A DNA stretch of 64,000 bases from Hydractinia symbiolongicarpus (GCF_029227915.1 NC_079878.1:4714001-4778000); one strand, 5' to 3'; counted from the stretch's first letter, positions 1 to 12,597 are shown. The notes: generated from the sequence alone by a model not told the origin. Program-made: numbers and translations.

Positions 1-372
1 AAGGACCGTGTTAACATTAAAAGGTTAGAGGAGAAATTTCTTCGTCGTTCTCAAAAAGTTAAAAAGGAGAATAAATTGCTCGAAAAATATGTTAATCATT
101 CCATGCAAAAAAAAGAAAGTGGACAGGTCACAAACCATTTGACGATGAGAAGGGCTACTATTACAGTGAAGACGTTCTACATTAAAAAAACCCCAAGGGA
201 TTATATCAAACCGAAGAGTATAATCGATACCTGCAATTGTTACAGTCAGAAAAAAAGTATTTAGAAATACTGAAATTACCTTAATAAGTTTGCAAATGCT
301 TTTCAATCACAGAATATTTTGAAGCAGTTAGATTATGAATTTACAGGAGGAGATTGGAAAGCTATATGCTAA
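1..372 (+). pseudogene. Broken coding fragment, coiled-coil protein of unknown family
   Basis: Reading from base 1, a lysine/glutamate-rich helical segment (RLEEKFLRRSQKVKKEN) runs to about base 110. The sense then moves to another frame (DDEKGYYYSED, LYQTEEYNRYLQLLQSEKKY), and after one more shift near base 275 it ends as ILKQLDYEFTGGDWKAIC at a TAA (370-372). Each piece has protein-like composition and together they give a plausible C-terminus, so this looks like a decayed coding copy cut by the window edge. I do not recognise the family. A repeat-encoded protein is the likeliest source, given the transposase next door. Confidence 0.35.
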
Positions 373-878
373 TGTGATTTAATTTAAAATGGTAAGCACT
401 TAATTTAACAAAAAGTTATTTAAAAAAAAGACAATTTCATCATTACAACGTTGCCTTTTCCTTTTATAATCGAAAACAAAAAAAGAATACTTCTCTGAAT
501 ATTAGCGGTTTATTTTATGACTGGATCGACTTCTCTCTTACAGTTTCTTCTGCATGGGTTTTTCTAAAATAAATAAAATGGTGTTTTGGCAAGAGTACTA
601 ACAACCGCTCGATAACTGTTAGTGGAATTGAATTAAAAGAAATGCCACACTGCTTCCGGTAAAAACTGATACTAAAAACTGTATGCTGTTTATTGTAATA
701 TTTACAAATGGATTTGTTTCACTTTATTAGTTAAGTATTCAGGCCGGCGAGAAAAAAAAACGAAAAGGAGAAAAACTGATTTAAAAGTTAACATCAGTAA
801 AAAATGAAGCAAACATGTAAATTTTAGCTAATATAATTAATACATATATCTGTACATAAGGGAAAATTAAAAAACTGT
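373..878. other. Intergenic AT-rich stretch
   Basis: No open frame, hairpin or terminal repeat was found. A search for the left terminal repeat of the neighbouring Mutator-like gene found nothing convincing. Confidence 0.5.
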
Positions 879-2699
879 TTAAAAAGCACCAGATTTATAA
901 GTATTTCCCTCAGATGTTTTATTTTTGTCAGATCTCTGCTTTGCTTTTCCTCTGCGTAATTGCCTGCGTTTTTTTGTTGGTTCTGAAGAGTCGTACTTTG
1001 ATACATTTATTCGCTTTATATTAAGTTTATGGCAACAGAGAACAGTGTATCTACCAGGAACTAATTGCATTTGTTCATATACCATAACACTTGCTTTCCG
1101 ACCAATATTAAAATTTGCAACCGCATCAAATACACCAAGTTCTAACTGGGTTAGTCCAACGTACCGTGTTTTTGGCAAGCGTTCCCAAATCATAGCATTA
1201 AAACTCTCATTTTGGTTTTGTGTCAGACCATGTAAGCACTTTTCCAATAACTGATTGGAACTAAGTTCTTCAAAAATAGGTCTTATTTACATTACAATAT
1301 TCATTGGCAATCCAGGACCATGTTTGAAAAAATTTTTGCTGTTTGCTTTGTCCCTGTTATAGGCACACCAGCTTTCCTTACCCTCAGGACAGTTTGGGTA
1401 ATGCAATTTATTTTTTTCATTGGAAGCCACATGAAACAAAGTAGCTCTTGCTGCTTTTTGCATTTCTGGGAGGTTGTTCTTATTCTGCCTTATTGCCATC
1501 CCATAGTAGTTTTGGAGGCGGTCTATCATTGCGTCGGTCAATTTTCCTGCACCACCAAGACCTTTCTCTTTCATCTTTAAGTTACGAAGACGGCATCCAA
1601 CTCTCTTTTGCACATGCCCAGCACACTCCAATTTTTTAACAGTTTTATCATCTGCACTGTACGTGTCTTTAACAGCTAAAAAACTTTTGCTGTCTCCATC
1701 ACCATAAAGTTCTGTGTAACGCAGTTTATTTTTTGCAATTGATCTCTCCCATATTCGTTTAGCACCTTCGCATTCCATACTGTTGGCTGACCCAAAATGG
1801 TTGAGTTTACAATTATGGTTTGCTTTCCAATCATCATATGACTTAGGATCATCAGCTTGTTGCTTTTCGTGCAACTTACAACCTTTACATGTACGGGTCA
1901 TAACGTCAACATCAAGAATTTTTCCTGTGTTCATTGATATGACCGTCATTACTCCATTGAGGGACGAATGTCCACGCTTTTGCCATGTCCCATCGCCAGA
2001 TACTGGGGTGTCAAGAATAACACCTTCAGGAGCAATCTCACCTCGTATTTCTTTACAAGCATCAGTGATAGTTTGCTCAGCTACAACTTTTGTTGCTACA
2101 TTTAAACGCTTTATAATTTTATCATAATTATTGTTTGTAACTGGTTTGGGCAGATTCATCAACGTAGCAAACTTTTCTAGGCCGTTATATCCCTGTCCAC
2201 AAGCTCTCATACTGTATGCTGATCTAACATTTATGTCAAACAAGTAGCTGCTCTTTTTAGAAGTATAAAATCCATACTCAAAGTCACAACCTTCATCTTT
2301 ACATGTAAGTGTTAGGAAAGAAGAGAAACCTTTCTTCTTACGTACATCCTCAAATAGGTGGAGTGCCCCAACACCAGAACAACTCGGACAAGTGAGAACT
2401 TTGAACAAAGATAACATTATCTCCATGTCCACAAATCTGTAACCAGTAATCATATCTTTCTTCGTAGTATAAGCATCCAAATCAACAACCTTTTTCTGGG
2501 AGACAGTCGTATTCAAAGTGTCGTTATTTACGTTTTGTTCACTATTCACAACATCCACATTTACATCCATATTTACATTATTATTATCTGTATTTACAAT
2601 ATTTACACTGGCTGGTTGTTCTCTAACAGTTCTTCCATGAAATCCTTTTCTTTTCTTGAAGGTTTTAGTTCTAAATTTCTTTCTACAAGTTTTTCCCAT
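879..2699 (-). pseudogene. Mutator-like transposase, one premature stop
   Basis: A 606-codon frame begins MGKTCRKKFRTKTFKKRK and has one in-frame TAA at 1287-1289. The same frame continues beyond it without a shift to 879. The N-terminus is basic. A Cys pair and a CKDEGC motif (about residues 109-142) look zinc-binding. The core contains DGTWQKRGHSSLNGV, GDGDSK and CAGHVQKRVG, the pattern of the Mutator-like transposase domain (Pfam Mutator), and the C-terminal part keeps LTQNQNESFNAMIWERLPK. The tail is Lys/Arg-rich. With a single lesion in more than 1.8 kb, this is a young copy. It would cut and paste DNA through a DDE-type nuclease. Terminal repeats were not located, so element limits are unknown. 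Confidence 0.75.
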
Positions 2700-3200
2700 G
2701 GCTGCATAAACTGTAGAAAAGGAAAACTGATAGCCTCGTGTTTGTTGGCTCGTTTAATGATGATTTTAGCCTCTACTATCCAGTTTTTTACGGACATTTA
2801 GATCCTTGGGCAACCTCGTACCCAAATCTAACGTTTTTTGCCAAAAAACCCAGAGGGATAGGGAAAATATTGAGAGATTTATAGGCAAAAGTCCGTTGCT
2901 AAGGCGTTGCTAAGGGGACAAGTTATCACAAGGGTTGTACAAAATCTTAATTTTTAGGTCTTTTACTAATTTTTATGTCTTTCTAAGAGCAGAAAACGAT
3001 TGAGGAGGGATTAAAGGTACCTTAAAATGTTTTTTCAAATTTTTGTAAATTTGAAGAAAATTTGGGGGGATAGCCCCTTAATCAAATACTAAATGCGATA
3101 CATTGTTACTGACTTTGTTTGATCGCTCGCGTGTAGTAGCCAATCATGACGTCCGATCTATTTGAAAAACTAATCCGAGATTTTTGCAGCCTTGACAAAC
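2700..3200. other. Intergenic, repeat-like edge
   Basis: The stretch at 2805-2860 (GGGCAACCTCGTACCC) resembles the AACCTNGTNCC motif of the repeats at 49140 and 52895. Nothing coding was found. Confidence 0.3.
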
Positions 3201-3976
3201 CTTGGAGGAAAGAATACGGAAGGAGAAACAACTTCATTTCTGTACGCTTTAAATGTATTAAATTTTCTATTGTTTTTAATTTCAAAGAATCAGTGCGTGA
3301 GGTGCTCGACCGAGTCTTTTTCGCAAAAAAAAGATCAATTTCCATATTCTCCTTTAATAGAGGCTAACTTTTTTCTATTGAAATCTGACTGTAACACGCT
3401 GCAGGCACGTGATATTTGTATGGAAAGTGTACCTAATATAAGTCGGTAAACATTGCTGTTAAAAACTTCAACAATAGGTTTGGAAATAAGCGTTTAACCA
3501 TGATATTAACCTATTTTTGCAGGCTTGAGTATACCACTTCGATCATGAAAAACAATATAGATAGATATGCGCCGGACGAGTGCCGACAAAATGTGTGCTA
3601 AATTAATGTTTATTCTAACTAAAGAAATAACTTCTCATAACAGAACGTCGTTTTAAAACGAGATATAAACTTTTTCTTTTTGTTTACAAAAGTGTCGAGC
3701 ATGTGCTTCTTCGCTAATTATGTTAACATAAGAACAAAAGAAAATTTACCGATTTCAATATGGCTTCTTGTTTTGATAATATTATCAAATTCATCATCAA
3801 ATTATCTAATTGTTTTTATAACCAATCATAGTTGCGAATTGTTATTTACGAATGATTTAGTCACACAACCGCCAAAATTTCAAATTAAGTTTCTATACAG
3901 ACACCTGCTAGAACCTCACGCAGTGTTTCAATAGAATTAAAAGAGTTGTTTCTCCTTCCGTATTCTTTCCTCCAAG
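3201..3976. repeat. Two inverted copies of a short interspersed repeat
   Basis: The 33 bases at 3201-3233 (CTTGGAGGAAAGAATACGGA...) recur exactly inverted at 3944-3976. A second matching block, CAGTGCGTGAGG near 3291-3302, is matched inverted near 3914-3925. The left copy has about 40 extra bases between the blocks. This fits two oppositely oriented copies of one element better than the terminal repeats of a single one, since the flanks do not match. Confidence 0.6.
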
Positions 3977-5378
3977 GACAAACCCAAGAAGGAACGCGTA
4001 AAGCAAATCCATGAAAGCCATTTTGATTTTTAAAGTATTCGTGTTCAGTGCTAGGTTTGTAGGTTTCTGATTGACTTTTTCGTCTTCTAAAAGCTTTTGA
4101 TTTATGTAATATTTGTTTTCTGTATCATGTTTCTGTTTCATGTATATATTATATTGTCACATTTTTTAGCCATGCACAAATCTTAGTCCACCAATTTTAA
4201 AGTTTTGGTTACAAATGCAGATTTTGAAGGAGCTAACTTATTATTCAGTTCGGTACAACAGTTTTTTATTCTACACAGCATTATTCAGGGGCGGATCTAG
4301 GAATTTTTTTTGGTTAGGCAAAATTTCATAGATTTTTTGGCAAAGTAATGTCAAGGGTTGTGGTGTTGTACGAGGTAAATCGGCCGTTTTGTGTTTTTGC
4401 TGTAAAAGGAACTAAAATTTTCCCAAAAGTAAGGTTTTTAGTTATTAAGAATCCTTCTAGATTAGAAACGAAAGTTTCTTTATAGCCAAACAAATAACAG
4501 TAACCCCCGTAGTTTTACCACTTTATCCTTGTTAAAACATGCGGATGGAAAATGCGTCCGGTTAGCAAATTCGATTTGAAACAGGGTTAGCGTTTCCATA
4601 ATTTCTTTGAATCACATACTGGTATTAAGTATCTTAGCATCTTTTTTCGTTTTACGCACATAATACGAGAACAAGTAATAAGTTGGGGATTTGCTTCATT
4701 TCAAAACATGCAATAAGTCTAATAACTAACAATACAACAAAAAATTACATTACAAGACAATTTTAGGAATAGATAGTCAACAGTAGTGCAACGTAGAAAT
4801 ATTGTTTGGAAAATTATAGTCTGTGTTAAGAACCTGCAAATGCACAAAGAAAACCAGCATATAAAAGAATGAAAGATTTCCAGTTAGACTTACAGTGTAA
4901 GATCGCAACATATAATAAACGTGTACAAAAAGTATATAGTAATCACCTCTTCATGAAGTTAATACAGTTTAGCATTAGGGTTACTGGTGTAGTTTTGCAC
5001 CAATTTCTATTAAGCATTAATTTTAATGCTATGAAATTCCCACAAGAGAAAGGCAGTTTATTAAGCCAGAAAAGAGTTAGAAATTAGAAAAATAACATCA
5101 AAACATTTAACATGTCTCATATTATTTACCCTTACATGTCCCTGTCAACTATGTTTAAAAAATATTTTAATACTGTAAAATCTTTAAGAAAGTTTTAGTA
5201 ACTATAAGCCAATTATGAAGATTCTCATATAAAAAGCAACATATATACAAATCCTACTCATACCCATAAGTTGACATGACATTTTGTTAGTTTACAGTCT
5301 GTAACAGAACGTTTTTTAACATGCAATTCTTGTTTCGATCTGTATATGTTTTACGTGAAAATCATTTCTATGATTTAC

Positions 5379-5923
5379 TTGAATATTCACAAGTTATTTT
5401 GATTGATTTTTTTCACCAACTTTGTGGATTATACCAGATATATATCCATTGTTTACAGTTTTCCAATATTATAAGGATTCAGAACAAATCTTCTGTGTTA
5501 TTTACTTGAATATTCATCATAGGTACCAGGGTGACATCAAAATACAAGTTATTTTGATTGATTTTTTTCACCTTCTTAGTTCCTCTTATGAAACACAACT
5601 TTGTGGATTATACCAGATATATATCTATTGTTTACAGTTTTCCAATATTATAAGGATTCAGAACAAATCTTCTGTGTTATTTACTTGAATATTCATCATA
5701 GGTACCAGGGTGACATCAAAATACAAGTTATTTTGATTGATTTTTTTCACCTTCTTAGTTCCTCTTATGAAACACAACTTTGTGGATTATACCAGATATA
5801 TATCCATTGTTTACAGTTTTCCAATATTATAAGGATTAACAAATCTGTGTTCTTTTAATTGATGGTGATTTTCGTTGTTAGAAGAATATTCATCTTAGGT
5901 ACCAGGGTGACATCAAAATATCT
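5379..5923. repeat. 179-bp tandem repeat, three copies
   Basis: ACTTTGTGGATTATACC recurs at 5419, 5598 and 5777, a period of exactly 179. Each unit contains CAAGTTATTTTGATTG, a TATATAT stretch and GGTACCAGGGTGACATC. Copies are nearly identical, so amplification is recent. The first and last copies are truncated. Open frames here are artefacts of the repeat. Confidence 0.9.
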
Positions 5924-7159
5924 TATCCTAAAACAAAATTATATACGTTGTATTGCTCAGCAAGATGAGAATAAGAAATATTATAAAACAAACTTGGACT
6001 ATTCTTAGATTAGGTATTGCTTCATTCTTTTGTTTTTAGCAATTTTATTACAATTAAAAGTAACATGGGAAAGTCAAAGAGATCTTCTCGTGTTCTTAAA
6101 AGTTTTAAAATGAGCAGTGGGATGTTGCATATAAAATGCACTGTTTAAAAGTTCCCACAAAGTCAAAGTTCTTAGGGACAATCACAATAAAAAAGTATAT
6201 GCTAAGCGTATAAATTTGGCGGTGGGACGAGGTAGAATCCTTTGCCGTTTAATTATATCTCATACTGTATACATCGATTTCTTAGAGAACAGAAAGTATT
6301 AATAACTTTTAGTGTCTACCTGCTTAGCAGGGACACATGGCCGAGTGCTTATGGTTTCAAGGACTGACAACATTCAAAGATTACCTTTTCTGATTTGATG
6401 TTTAGGGGAGGGAAAGGGGATCTGCAGATCTATTAACATTTAGCTTGGACTTTTGCGTTCATGAAAGAGCTGTCCCTTAGTTATCTTACAAGAATGTATT
6501 CTCTCCCTAACAGAAACAAAGATACACAGTTGCATAAACGGCTACACAAAGCCTACACGAAGCCAGTGACCCTTAAGACGTTAAAGAAAAAAAACTAACA
6601 AAATTCCAACTAATACACATACAGGTAGCTAGTAATACTCTATACCGAATTTAACATACACATCAAAACATCTCTCGACCGCCAAGACAGTGTTGACATA
6701 AACTGCCTCAGTTAGCTATCTCGTTTAGCATTGGGCTTTTATGTTTATAAACAATGCATTTGATCAAGGCCAAGTTAAAACCTTTTGTTTTGATAAGAAA
6801 AAGATTTAAATTACACGTTTTGTAAGAACATCTGGTGGTTTACCACTTTTAAGAATAGTTCTTGACACAAAAGTGCCTAAAATTCAGGAGCAGCTAAAAC
6901 TAAAATATTTCAAGTATTACTGAATTTATTGTCTCTTGCAGAGGAAGATAAAGGTTTGGTTTGAGACAACAACACGGCACACGTGGCCAAAATACTTCTC
7001 TCCAGCATTTCCAATCCTTTCAATATCTGAAAAGGTTTCCAAATTCAAAACTTCTTTATTTAACTTAGGTGGCATACAATTGCTTTAATATTCTAGACAT
7101 TTGAAGTGCTCCCTGCAATTGGACCTGATCCAGGTAAACCATGTTGAAAAAGAAACATC

Positions 7160-7355
7160 CACTCCATGTAACCGTACCCGTGGTCGTTTTAGGCGTTTAA
7201 ACTTTAAAACCCACGGACGTTTTAGGCGTTTTTTCTTCACATTCCAGAATTTCATTCATTGGAACTTGAAAACCCGCGGACGTTTTAGGCGTTTTTTCTT
7301 CCATCTGTGATTTTCATTCATTCGGAACTTTAAAACCCGCGGACGTTTTAGGCGA
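7160..7355. repeat. Minisatellite with CGGACGTTTTAGGCG core
   Basis: Four units of roughly 50-70 bp each contain the core CCCRYGGWCGTTTTAGGCG, followed in three of them by Phe-codon-like T runs and ATTTCATTCATT. The array sits inside the 4286-7578 transposon. Confidence 0.75.
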
Positions 7356-7583
7356 ATAGACATTTTGCCTAAGATCGCCCCGGGTTTGCTTATTTGAGTA
7401 AAATAAAACACGCACGCCGCGCATCGTCATAGTCGAAATCGGCGGATGCCAAAAATAAATTGATAAAAATAATTTAGTTTTTTTTATAGATTATTCTATC
7501 TATAGAGAATTTTTTTTCTAGTTCACAAAACTAGGCTTAGGCAATTGCCTAGGCTGCCTAACCCTAGATCCGCCCCTGTTATT

Positions 7584-8716
7584 TCCACTTTTGTGTTATT
7601 GAAAAGTAAAAGTAGCCCGCAGTTGGCTGCGTCAAAATTTTCAAATCTGAATTTTCAAATTTTTATGTTAAATCCCTAACGTAAACTTTAGCTCAAGCTT
7701 ATTGATATAATCAGAGAACTTTCTTAGTTAACCTGTGATATTTGTAATACTAATGATAATCTACAGGATGTGTTCTTTATTTGCACTGAAAATTTTGCAA
7801 ATTTCATGAAAACTAATTTTGGAAATTAAAACGGAGGACTTACTTTTGTTAGCCTGAATTTGCTTTAACGCTTTTTCTTAAAAAGCCATTATGCCTAGAC
7901 GCATTCACGGCACGGTTTACTTTCATGGAAAGGTGCGGGAAAGATATTTTAAAAAATATATTTAAAAAAATATATTACACTTAAAACATTAAAATGTTGT
8001 GTGCGCGTCGCTGAATTTATTGCGTACTGAATATATGCTTGTACTAAAGCGCTCACTGGGAATCGAATATCATAGGTCAAACAGTTATTTGTGGCTAACT
8101 CGATGTTCCAACGCCGGTTGCCTCGACTAGCCAGTCTATTTAATAATACCCATATTTTGTTTAAAATGGTAGCCGATCGTCACTTTGCACTATAGATGCA
8201 CGATATAGCGATATATTATAAGAATAAGAAATACGACTGAGCACCGGCGTACCCAAGAATCCTGCACCGGCTAACGACTAGTCTCTATAATAATAGCCGC
8301 TTTTGTTTGTTTGTCGGTGCGATATCCATAATAATCAAATAAAATTCGGGGGTTATTCAAACCAAAACTCGTTTTTTACCTAAAAACTTATACAAAAACT
8401 ATAGTTTGGAAAACCAAATATAAATCTCAAAATATCATTTATTCCATTGCATGTGATCCTCTCCCACAAAATTATACACAAAATGTGAAAATTAACGTTT
8501 ACAACACAATTTTTATTTTAGTACTGCCATTTATCAACCATTTTAAACTGAAATTGCAAAAAATCAATGATTTAGGAGCAAACTTCAAGTCAACACAGAT
8601 CTTATTTTGGAAACATTGTCTTGTTTTAATTATCACCAAACAATTATCCCCACAAAATGTTGTGAAATTCTCAACAAAAACAATAACATTAATATTTTCT
8701 TTCAGCAAATATGACA
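7584..8716. other. Non-coding; possible Helitron 5' end
   Basis: No gene was found. At 8288 TCTCTATAATAATAGCCGC resembles the 5' ends of the Helitron-like copies at 18020 and 62112, and directly follows a GACTAG that could be the 3' end of an earlier copy. Confidence 0.3.
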
Positions 8717-9694
8717 TCACATACAGATAGTTCTTCCCAACAAAAGTATATAACACGAAATATCAAAAAACAATAGCTCACACAACAGCATAAAGTGAAG
8801 TCTAGACAATGATTTTTTAATATCAAGTCGACTTTGATCACTACCTTCAGATTTGTTGTTGTTCACCAAGCTGAAAGATCTTCCAATACCAGCATTCGAA
8901 TGTGGTGTCAACAACACTAACTACGCAGCACTGAATAAAAATACAAAACATCTGCTGTATGTGATACTAAATTGTCTCTAGACGATCCTCTACAATGAAT
9001 TCTTCATACACTGCATAATCATTGTAATATATCAGAATATGTGTTGATAAAATTATTCCTTATTCGGCCAGTTTGCATTTGCTCTGTTATCTAACTCATT
9101 TGTTCCTATCCCAGAATGTGTTTTTAACATCCATTTTCAGTAAAAAATATATTTTACTCTCTGCAAAATGCAGCAAGACTTTGAATGAATGTATTACGCT
9201 AACAAGAACTTCTCCTTTATGAAATTGTTTTTGTAACAAATTTCGTGTACTAAACCCAAGAATAACATCATCGTCTATATTATTACTTCTGTTTGCATCA
9301 AATGTATGAACAGAAACAACATTCATCTTTTTTATTTCACTTTACACTTGACCCATCATCGACTAATGCAAATTGTTGCTCCTTTCAACTGAAGAAGTTA
9401 ACTTAATAATGGCCTCATTCAATTTACAACAATTTTTTTACGATTACATCTAAAATTTTGAGCAATTGCATTGTCTGGAAACACCTTTTAATACAAGGAA
9501 ACTAAATGATTTGCTGTAACGAAGAATAAATTGTGTCGCACAATGAAGTTTGTATGTAACACTGCAGCTTGAGTTACTTTTTGTTTGAAGTCTGAAGTAG
9601 AACTACTTGCTCCAGCGAATGCAATATTTGGAGTGTTTTTAATAGCACTGTGAATGTTACCTTTACAATGTTCCTTCACGTAAGATATACCCAT
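8717..9694 (-). pseudogene. hAT-like transposase remnant, internally deleted
   Basis: Two ends of one transposase family lie in the same orientation. The upstream piece (9694 down to about 9409) reads HCKGNIHSAIKNTP, then LHTNFIVRHNLFFVTANHL and, past an in-frame stop, KVFPDNAIAQNF. The downstream piece (about 8917-8800) has TPHSNAGIGRSFSLVNNNKS, matching the hAT C-terminal dimerisation signature (hSNAxxERxFS). The catalytic middle is absent or scrambled, and 9096-9326 is an open but unrecognised stretch. The usual ER of the signature is GR here. Terminal repeats were not found. Confidence 0.5.
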
Positions 9695-10460
9695 GTGTGC
9701 TCAAGAAATAGGCTTTTGCTGGGAATGCAAAAGAAAGCATGAGAATTTTCATTTAATATTTCCTGCTTAATATTTAGCATAATTTATGTTTATTTATGTT
9801 ACGTCTTTTATAAACTTAGTCTTTTGGAGTTTTAAGAAGTTTTTTTTGTAATTTTGACCATAAATACTATTCTATACTATTTCTACATTGAAAACAAATT
9901 TTGGTATTTTTATTAAAAAAAAATATAAGGTTTTCTCTTTTTCTACCTGCTTGTGTCGCAATCTGGAACTGATACGGCAAGTTTTTTGAACATACCCAGT
10001 CAAAATTGGAAATATATGCCTACCATTCGTTCTCCTACGCAATTAAAATTAGGTGTAAACCATATTACGCGACTGTTGAATACTAATTTGATTGAATTTT
10101 GAAGTTTCTGTGAGAAATTATTAAAAATTCGTGAGAAACCTTGGGTTTTTGTCAACTCGTAAAAATTTATCGTGTTTTCACGAAAATCCTCCATTTTTCA
10201 CCAGATGGTCACTCACCCAGAAACTATTATTAAAAAAATTATTATTTTTATCACTACTAAATGACACGTTAGAGTGTTCCAACTTAGTCCTTGTGCCTCG
10301 TTCTACGAAAATATCACTGTCTGTCCTTGTTACTCAATCTAGACTGAGTTAGTAAAGCAGTACAGTAACTGGTGGAAATTTTGGTCATGTGTGATAAAAA
10401 AAAATATCACCTGAAGAAAATTATAGGATAAGGCAAAAAAACAATAATTTCGAAAAACAT
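9695..10460. other. Intergenic, nothing recognised
   Basis: AT-rich with short T and A runs. No coding frame or repeat structure supported. Confidence 0.4.
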
Positions 10461-10469
10461 ATTTATATT

Positions 10470-11261
10470 TTAACATCTAAAATGATTTTCCAGTTTTTCA
10501 TATATATATTGAGCCTCAGTAATTCCTGCAGCATTGAATTCCTGTGTAATCATTTCTGGCTGTGTGCATAAATGTTCATACAGCTGGACAATCCATGATG
10601 CATGTAGCGGTTTGAGATCCGACAACTTGGACGAAATTTTAATATCAGTTGGAGCAACGCTTTGATTAAGTTGTGTTGCCACAAAATTCGAAAACTATTC
10701 ATTGTACAGATTCTGGATGAATGATTTTGTTACTTTGCTAACGCTGATGTCCAACGGCTGAAATTTATTGGTCAAATTATGTGGAACAATAACTATTTTA
10801 CAATGGTTTTCTGCACAGAGTTCCTTTAGGTGTATCATTGTCATGACCTTTCGTAATGTTCAAATAAGTCTTCTGTTGATTACTCCTACCGCTGCCCTCG
10901 TGCCAATTGCAATCTTTTTCACCTTCTTCAGAAGGTTTTCTTCCAACAAATTGGGTCTCCCTGCTGTTCTAAATGTTTTAAGGTCACCAGGTTTGCATTT
11001 GTTCTTCCAGGAATTAACAGTTGTCCCATTAAAGGTATATTTGATAAACTTTGAAGAAAACTTTTTAATTGATGCAGCTGTTCCATTAACCAACGCATAT
11101 GAATCAACTTCCTTTTTTATAGTTACAGGAATTGTTTTCTGGTAACTATCCCGTTGACTACAAGAAGCATCAATTTCTTCCGCAACAAGTTTTAATTCAG
11201 CATTTGTTACATTTTGAATGGCAGGTTTTACGTCGTCGTACTTGAATAAAAAAATTTTCAA
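10470..11261 (-). pseudogene. pogo/DDE_1-type transposase, core deleted
   Basis: One continuous minus frame covers both ends of a DDE_1 transposase. The N-terminal helix-turn-helix part includes AASIKKFSSKFIKYTFNGTT, WKNKCKPGDLK and RTAGRPNLLEE, and ends at a TGA at 10860. The C-terminal part carries FQPLDISVSKVTKSFIQNL, then a TAG near 10694, then LKPLHASWIVQLYEHL and FNAAGITEAQYIYEK. The DDE core that belongs between them, over 200 residues, is missing without a frame change, so this is an internal-deletion derivative. A short inverted pair (ACACCTTTCCCGAATTA near 11264, inverted near 11630) lies just upstream. Confidence 0.65.
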
Positions 11262-11773
11262 TACACCTTTCCCGAATTAGTTTTCTTTGATGTAACGCTG
11301 CTATATCTAAACTTTTTCAAACAAAATGAGCGTGATTTTTGAAATCCTCACCTGAAAATGATAGACTGTAAAATCTTTAGATTCATACAGCAAACAAACA
11401 ACCTGTTACAACAGCTTTTTTAATATTGTTCTAATTGAACTTTGCTTGAAACCGAGGGTTATTAGTACAAGTAGAAAATTAAAAAGATTTTGACCGTAAC
11501 ATCAATACCAACAAAACAGAACTTTCACATGTCGGATTAAGTTAAAAATTTATACACACGCCAATTCAATGATGTTGAATATGATCCTAAAGTCAGAACA
11601 TCAAAATTCTAAAATTTTAAAAAACAGGTAATTCGGGAAACGTGTATGTAACAAAACACAAACAACACGTCTTCAGACAATACAATGTTCGATGTTAAAA
11701 AATATCGAACAAACATCGAACGTCACAATCACTTTAAAAACATTTGAAACCCTTACAATGTCTCCCGCATTTA

Positions 11774-12597
11774 CAGTTGACTCTCTCTATCTCGAACTCG
11801 CAAGGGACCAGAAAATTTGTTCGAGATAGAGAAAGTTCGAGATAGAGAAAAATTGACAAAAATTGGATTTTTTCGTAAATTTGTCCAGCCAACCATCGGA
11901 AGCCTTGAAACTTGAACAATCAAAGTTTTTAGCAAAACTGAGTGCCTTTTCTTTTATCAAATTGCCATCGATCGGAATGTTTTGGCTTCTTTGAACAGTA
12001 AACCATTTGAAAACAGCCTTGTCTATCTGCTCATAATCACAGCCTCGAACCTTTTTCGAACCAGACGCGGTTTTTTGTTCTTCCAAGCTTTGTAGGATCT
12101 TATGTTTTTTTTTTCATCCAAGTTGAAATTGTATTTTTGGGGATCCCGTATTTTTCTGCTGCCTCCTTGTTTGACATTCCTTTCTCGATTTCCCGAATTA
12201 TTTGACATTTTTGAATTAAAGAAACGTTATTGAGTTTTCTTTTTAAAGCCGACATCTTCACCTCAAGAAGGTTTCTGGTTCAAAACACTGTAAACAATGT
12301 TTTGTGAGTGACTTTAGAATTCGAACGTCAAACATTTTCGTTCGAAAATTGAACATTTTAATTCGATTTTTAGTGTAAATAGGTTCTTAAATCCGGAAAA
12401 GTTCGAGATAGAGAGAGAAACAGTCAGACGGGACCGAGATTTTGGTTCGAGATAGAGAGGTATTCGAGATAGAGAGGTTCGAGATAAAGAGAGGAAAATA
12501 GCTTAGAGCCTACACAAATGTCCAAGGGACCGAGACTTTGGTTCGAGATAGAGAGATGTTCGAGATAGAGGGTAGTCGAGATAGAGAGAGTCAACTG
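11774..12597 (-). mobile_element. Small pogo/Tigger-like element with TA target duplication
   Basis: The ends CAGTTGACTCTCTCTATCTCGA (11774) and its inverse ending at 12597 are flanked by TA on both sides (11772-11773, 12598-12599), the Tc1/mariner-superfamily signature. The right sub-terminal region repeats TTCGAGATAGAGAG at least six times, and the left end has two or three copies. The interior encodes only the N-terminal DNA-binding part of a pogo transposase (see 11787-12255). At 824 bp it is a deletion derivative needing an enzyme in trans. Confidence 0.85.
11787..12255 (-). pseudogene. CENP-B/pogo-type DNA-binding fragment
   Basis: The start at 12255 (MSALKRKLNNVSLIQKC) leads into a psq-type helix-turn-helix (GMSNKEAAEKYGIPKNTIST). 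A one-base length change in the A run near 12112 then shifts the frame. Reading resumes with VRGCDYEQIDKAVFKWFTVQ and FKASDGWLDKFTKK, the CENP-B-type second helix-turn-helix. The frame leaves recognisable sequence near 11850, so the DDE catalytic domain is entirely lost. Inside the intact protein these two modules bind the terminal repeats. Confidence 0.7.

Larger units (their letters stand above)
4286..7578. mobile_element. Non-autonomous DNA transposon with CAGGGGCGGATC termini
   Basis: The left end CAGGGGCGGATCTAGG (4286) is matched inverted by CCTAGATCCGCCCCTG ending at 7578. GGTTAGGCA follows both ends after a small gap. Both sides are flanked by TTATT (4281-4285 and 7579-7583), a candidate 5-bp target duplication. 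The 3.3-kb interior has no transposase and carries two tandem arrays (5379-5923 and 7160-7355). A CAGGGGCGGATC terminus is common among animal DNA transposons. The superfamily cannot be fixed from this copy. Confidence 0.7.

Noticed and set aside
5422-5858. Two overlapping 85-88 codon frames
   Set aside because: Same sequence repeated by the 179-bp tandem array.
11264-11647. Separate MITE from the inverted pair ACACCTTTCCCGAATTA
   Set aside because: Arms are about 16 bp with a mismatch and no target duplication could be matched; kept only as a note with the pogo remnant.
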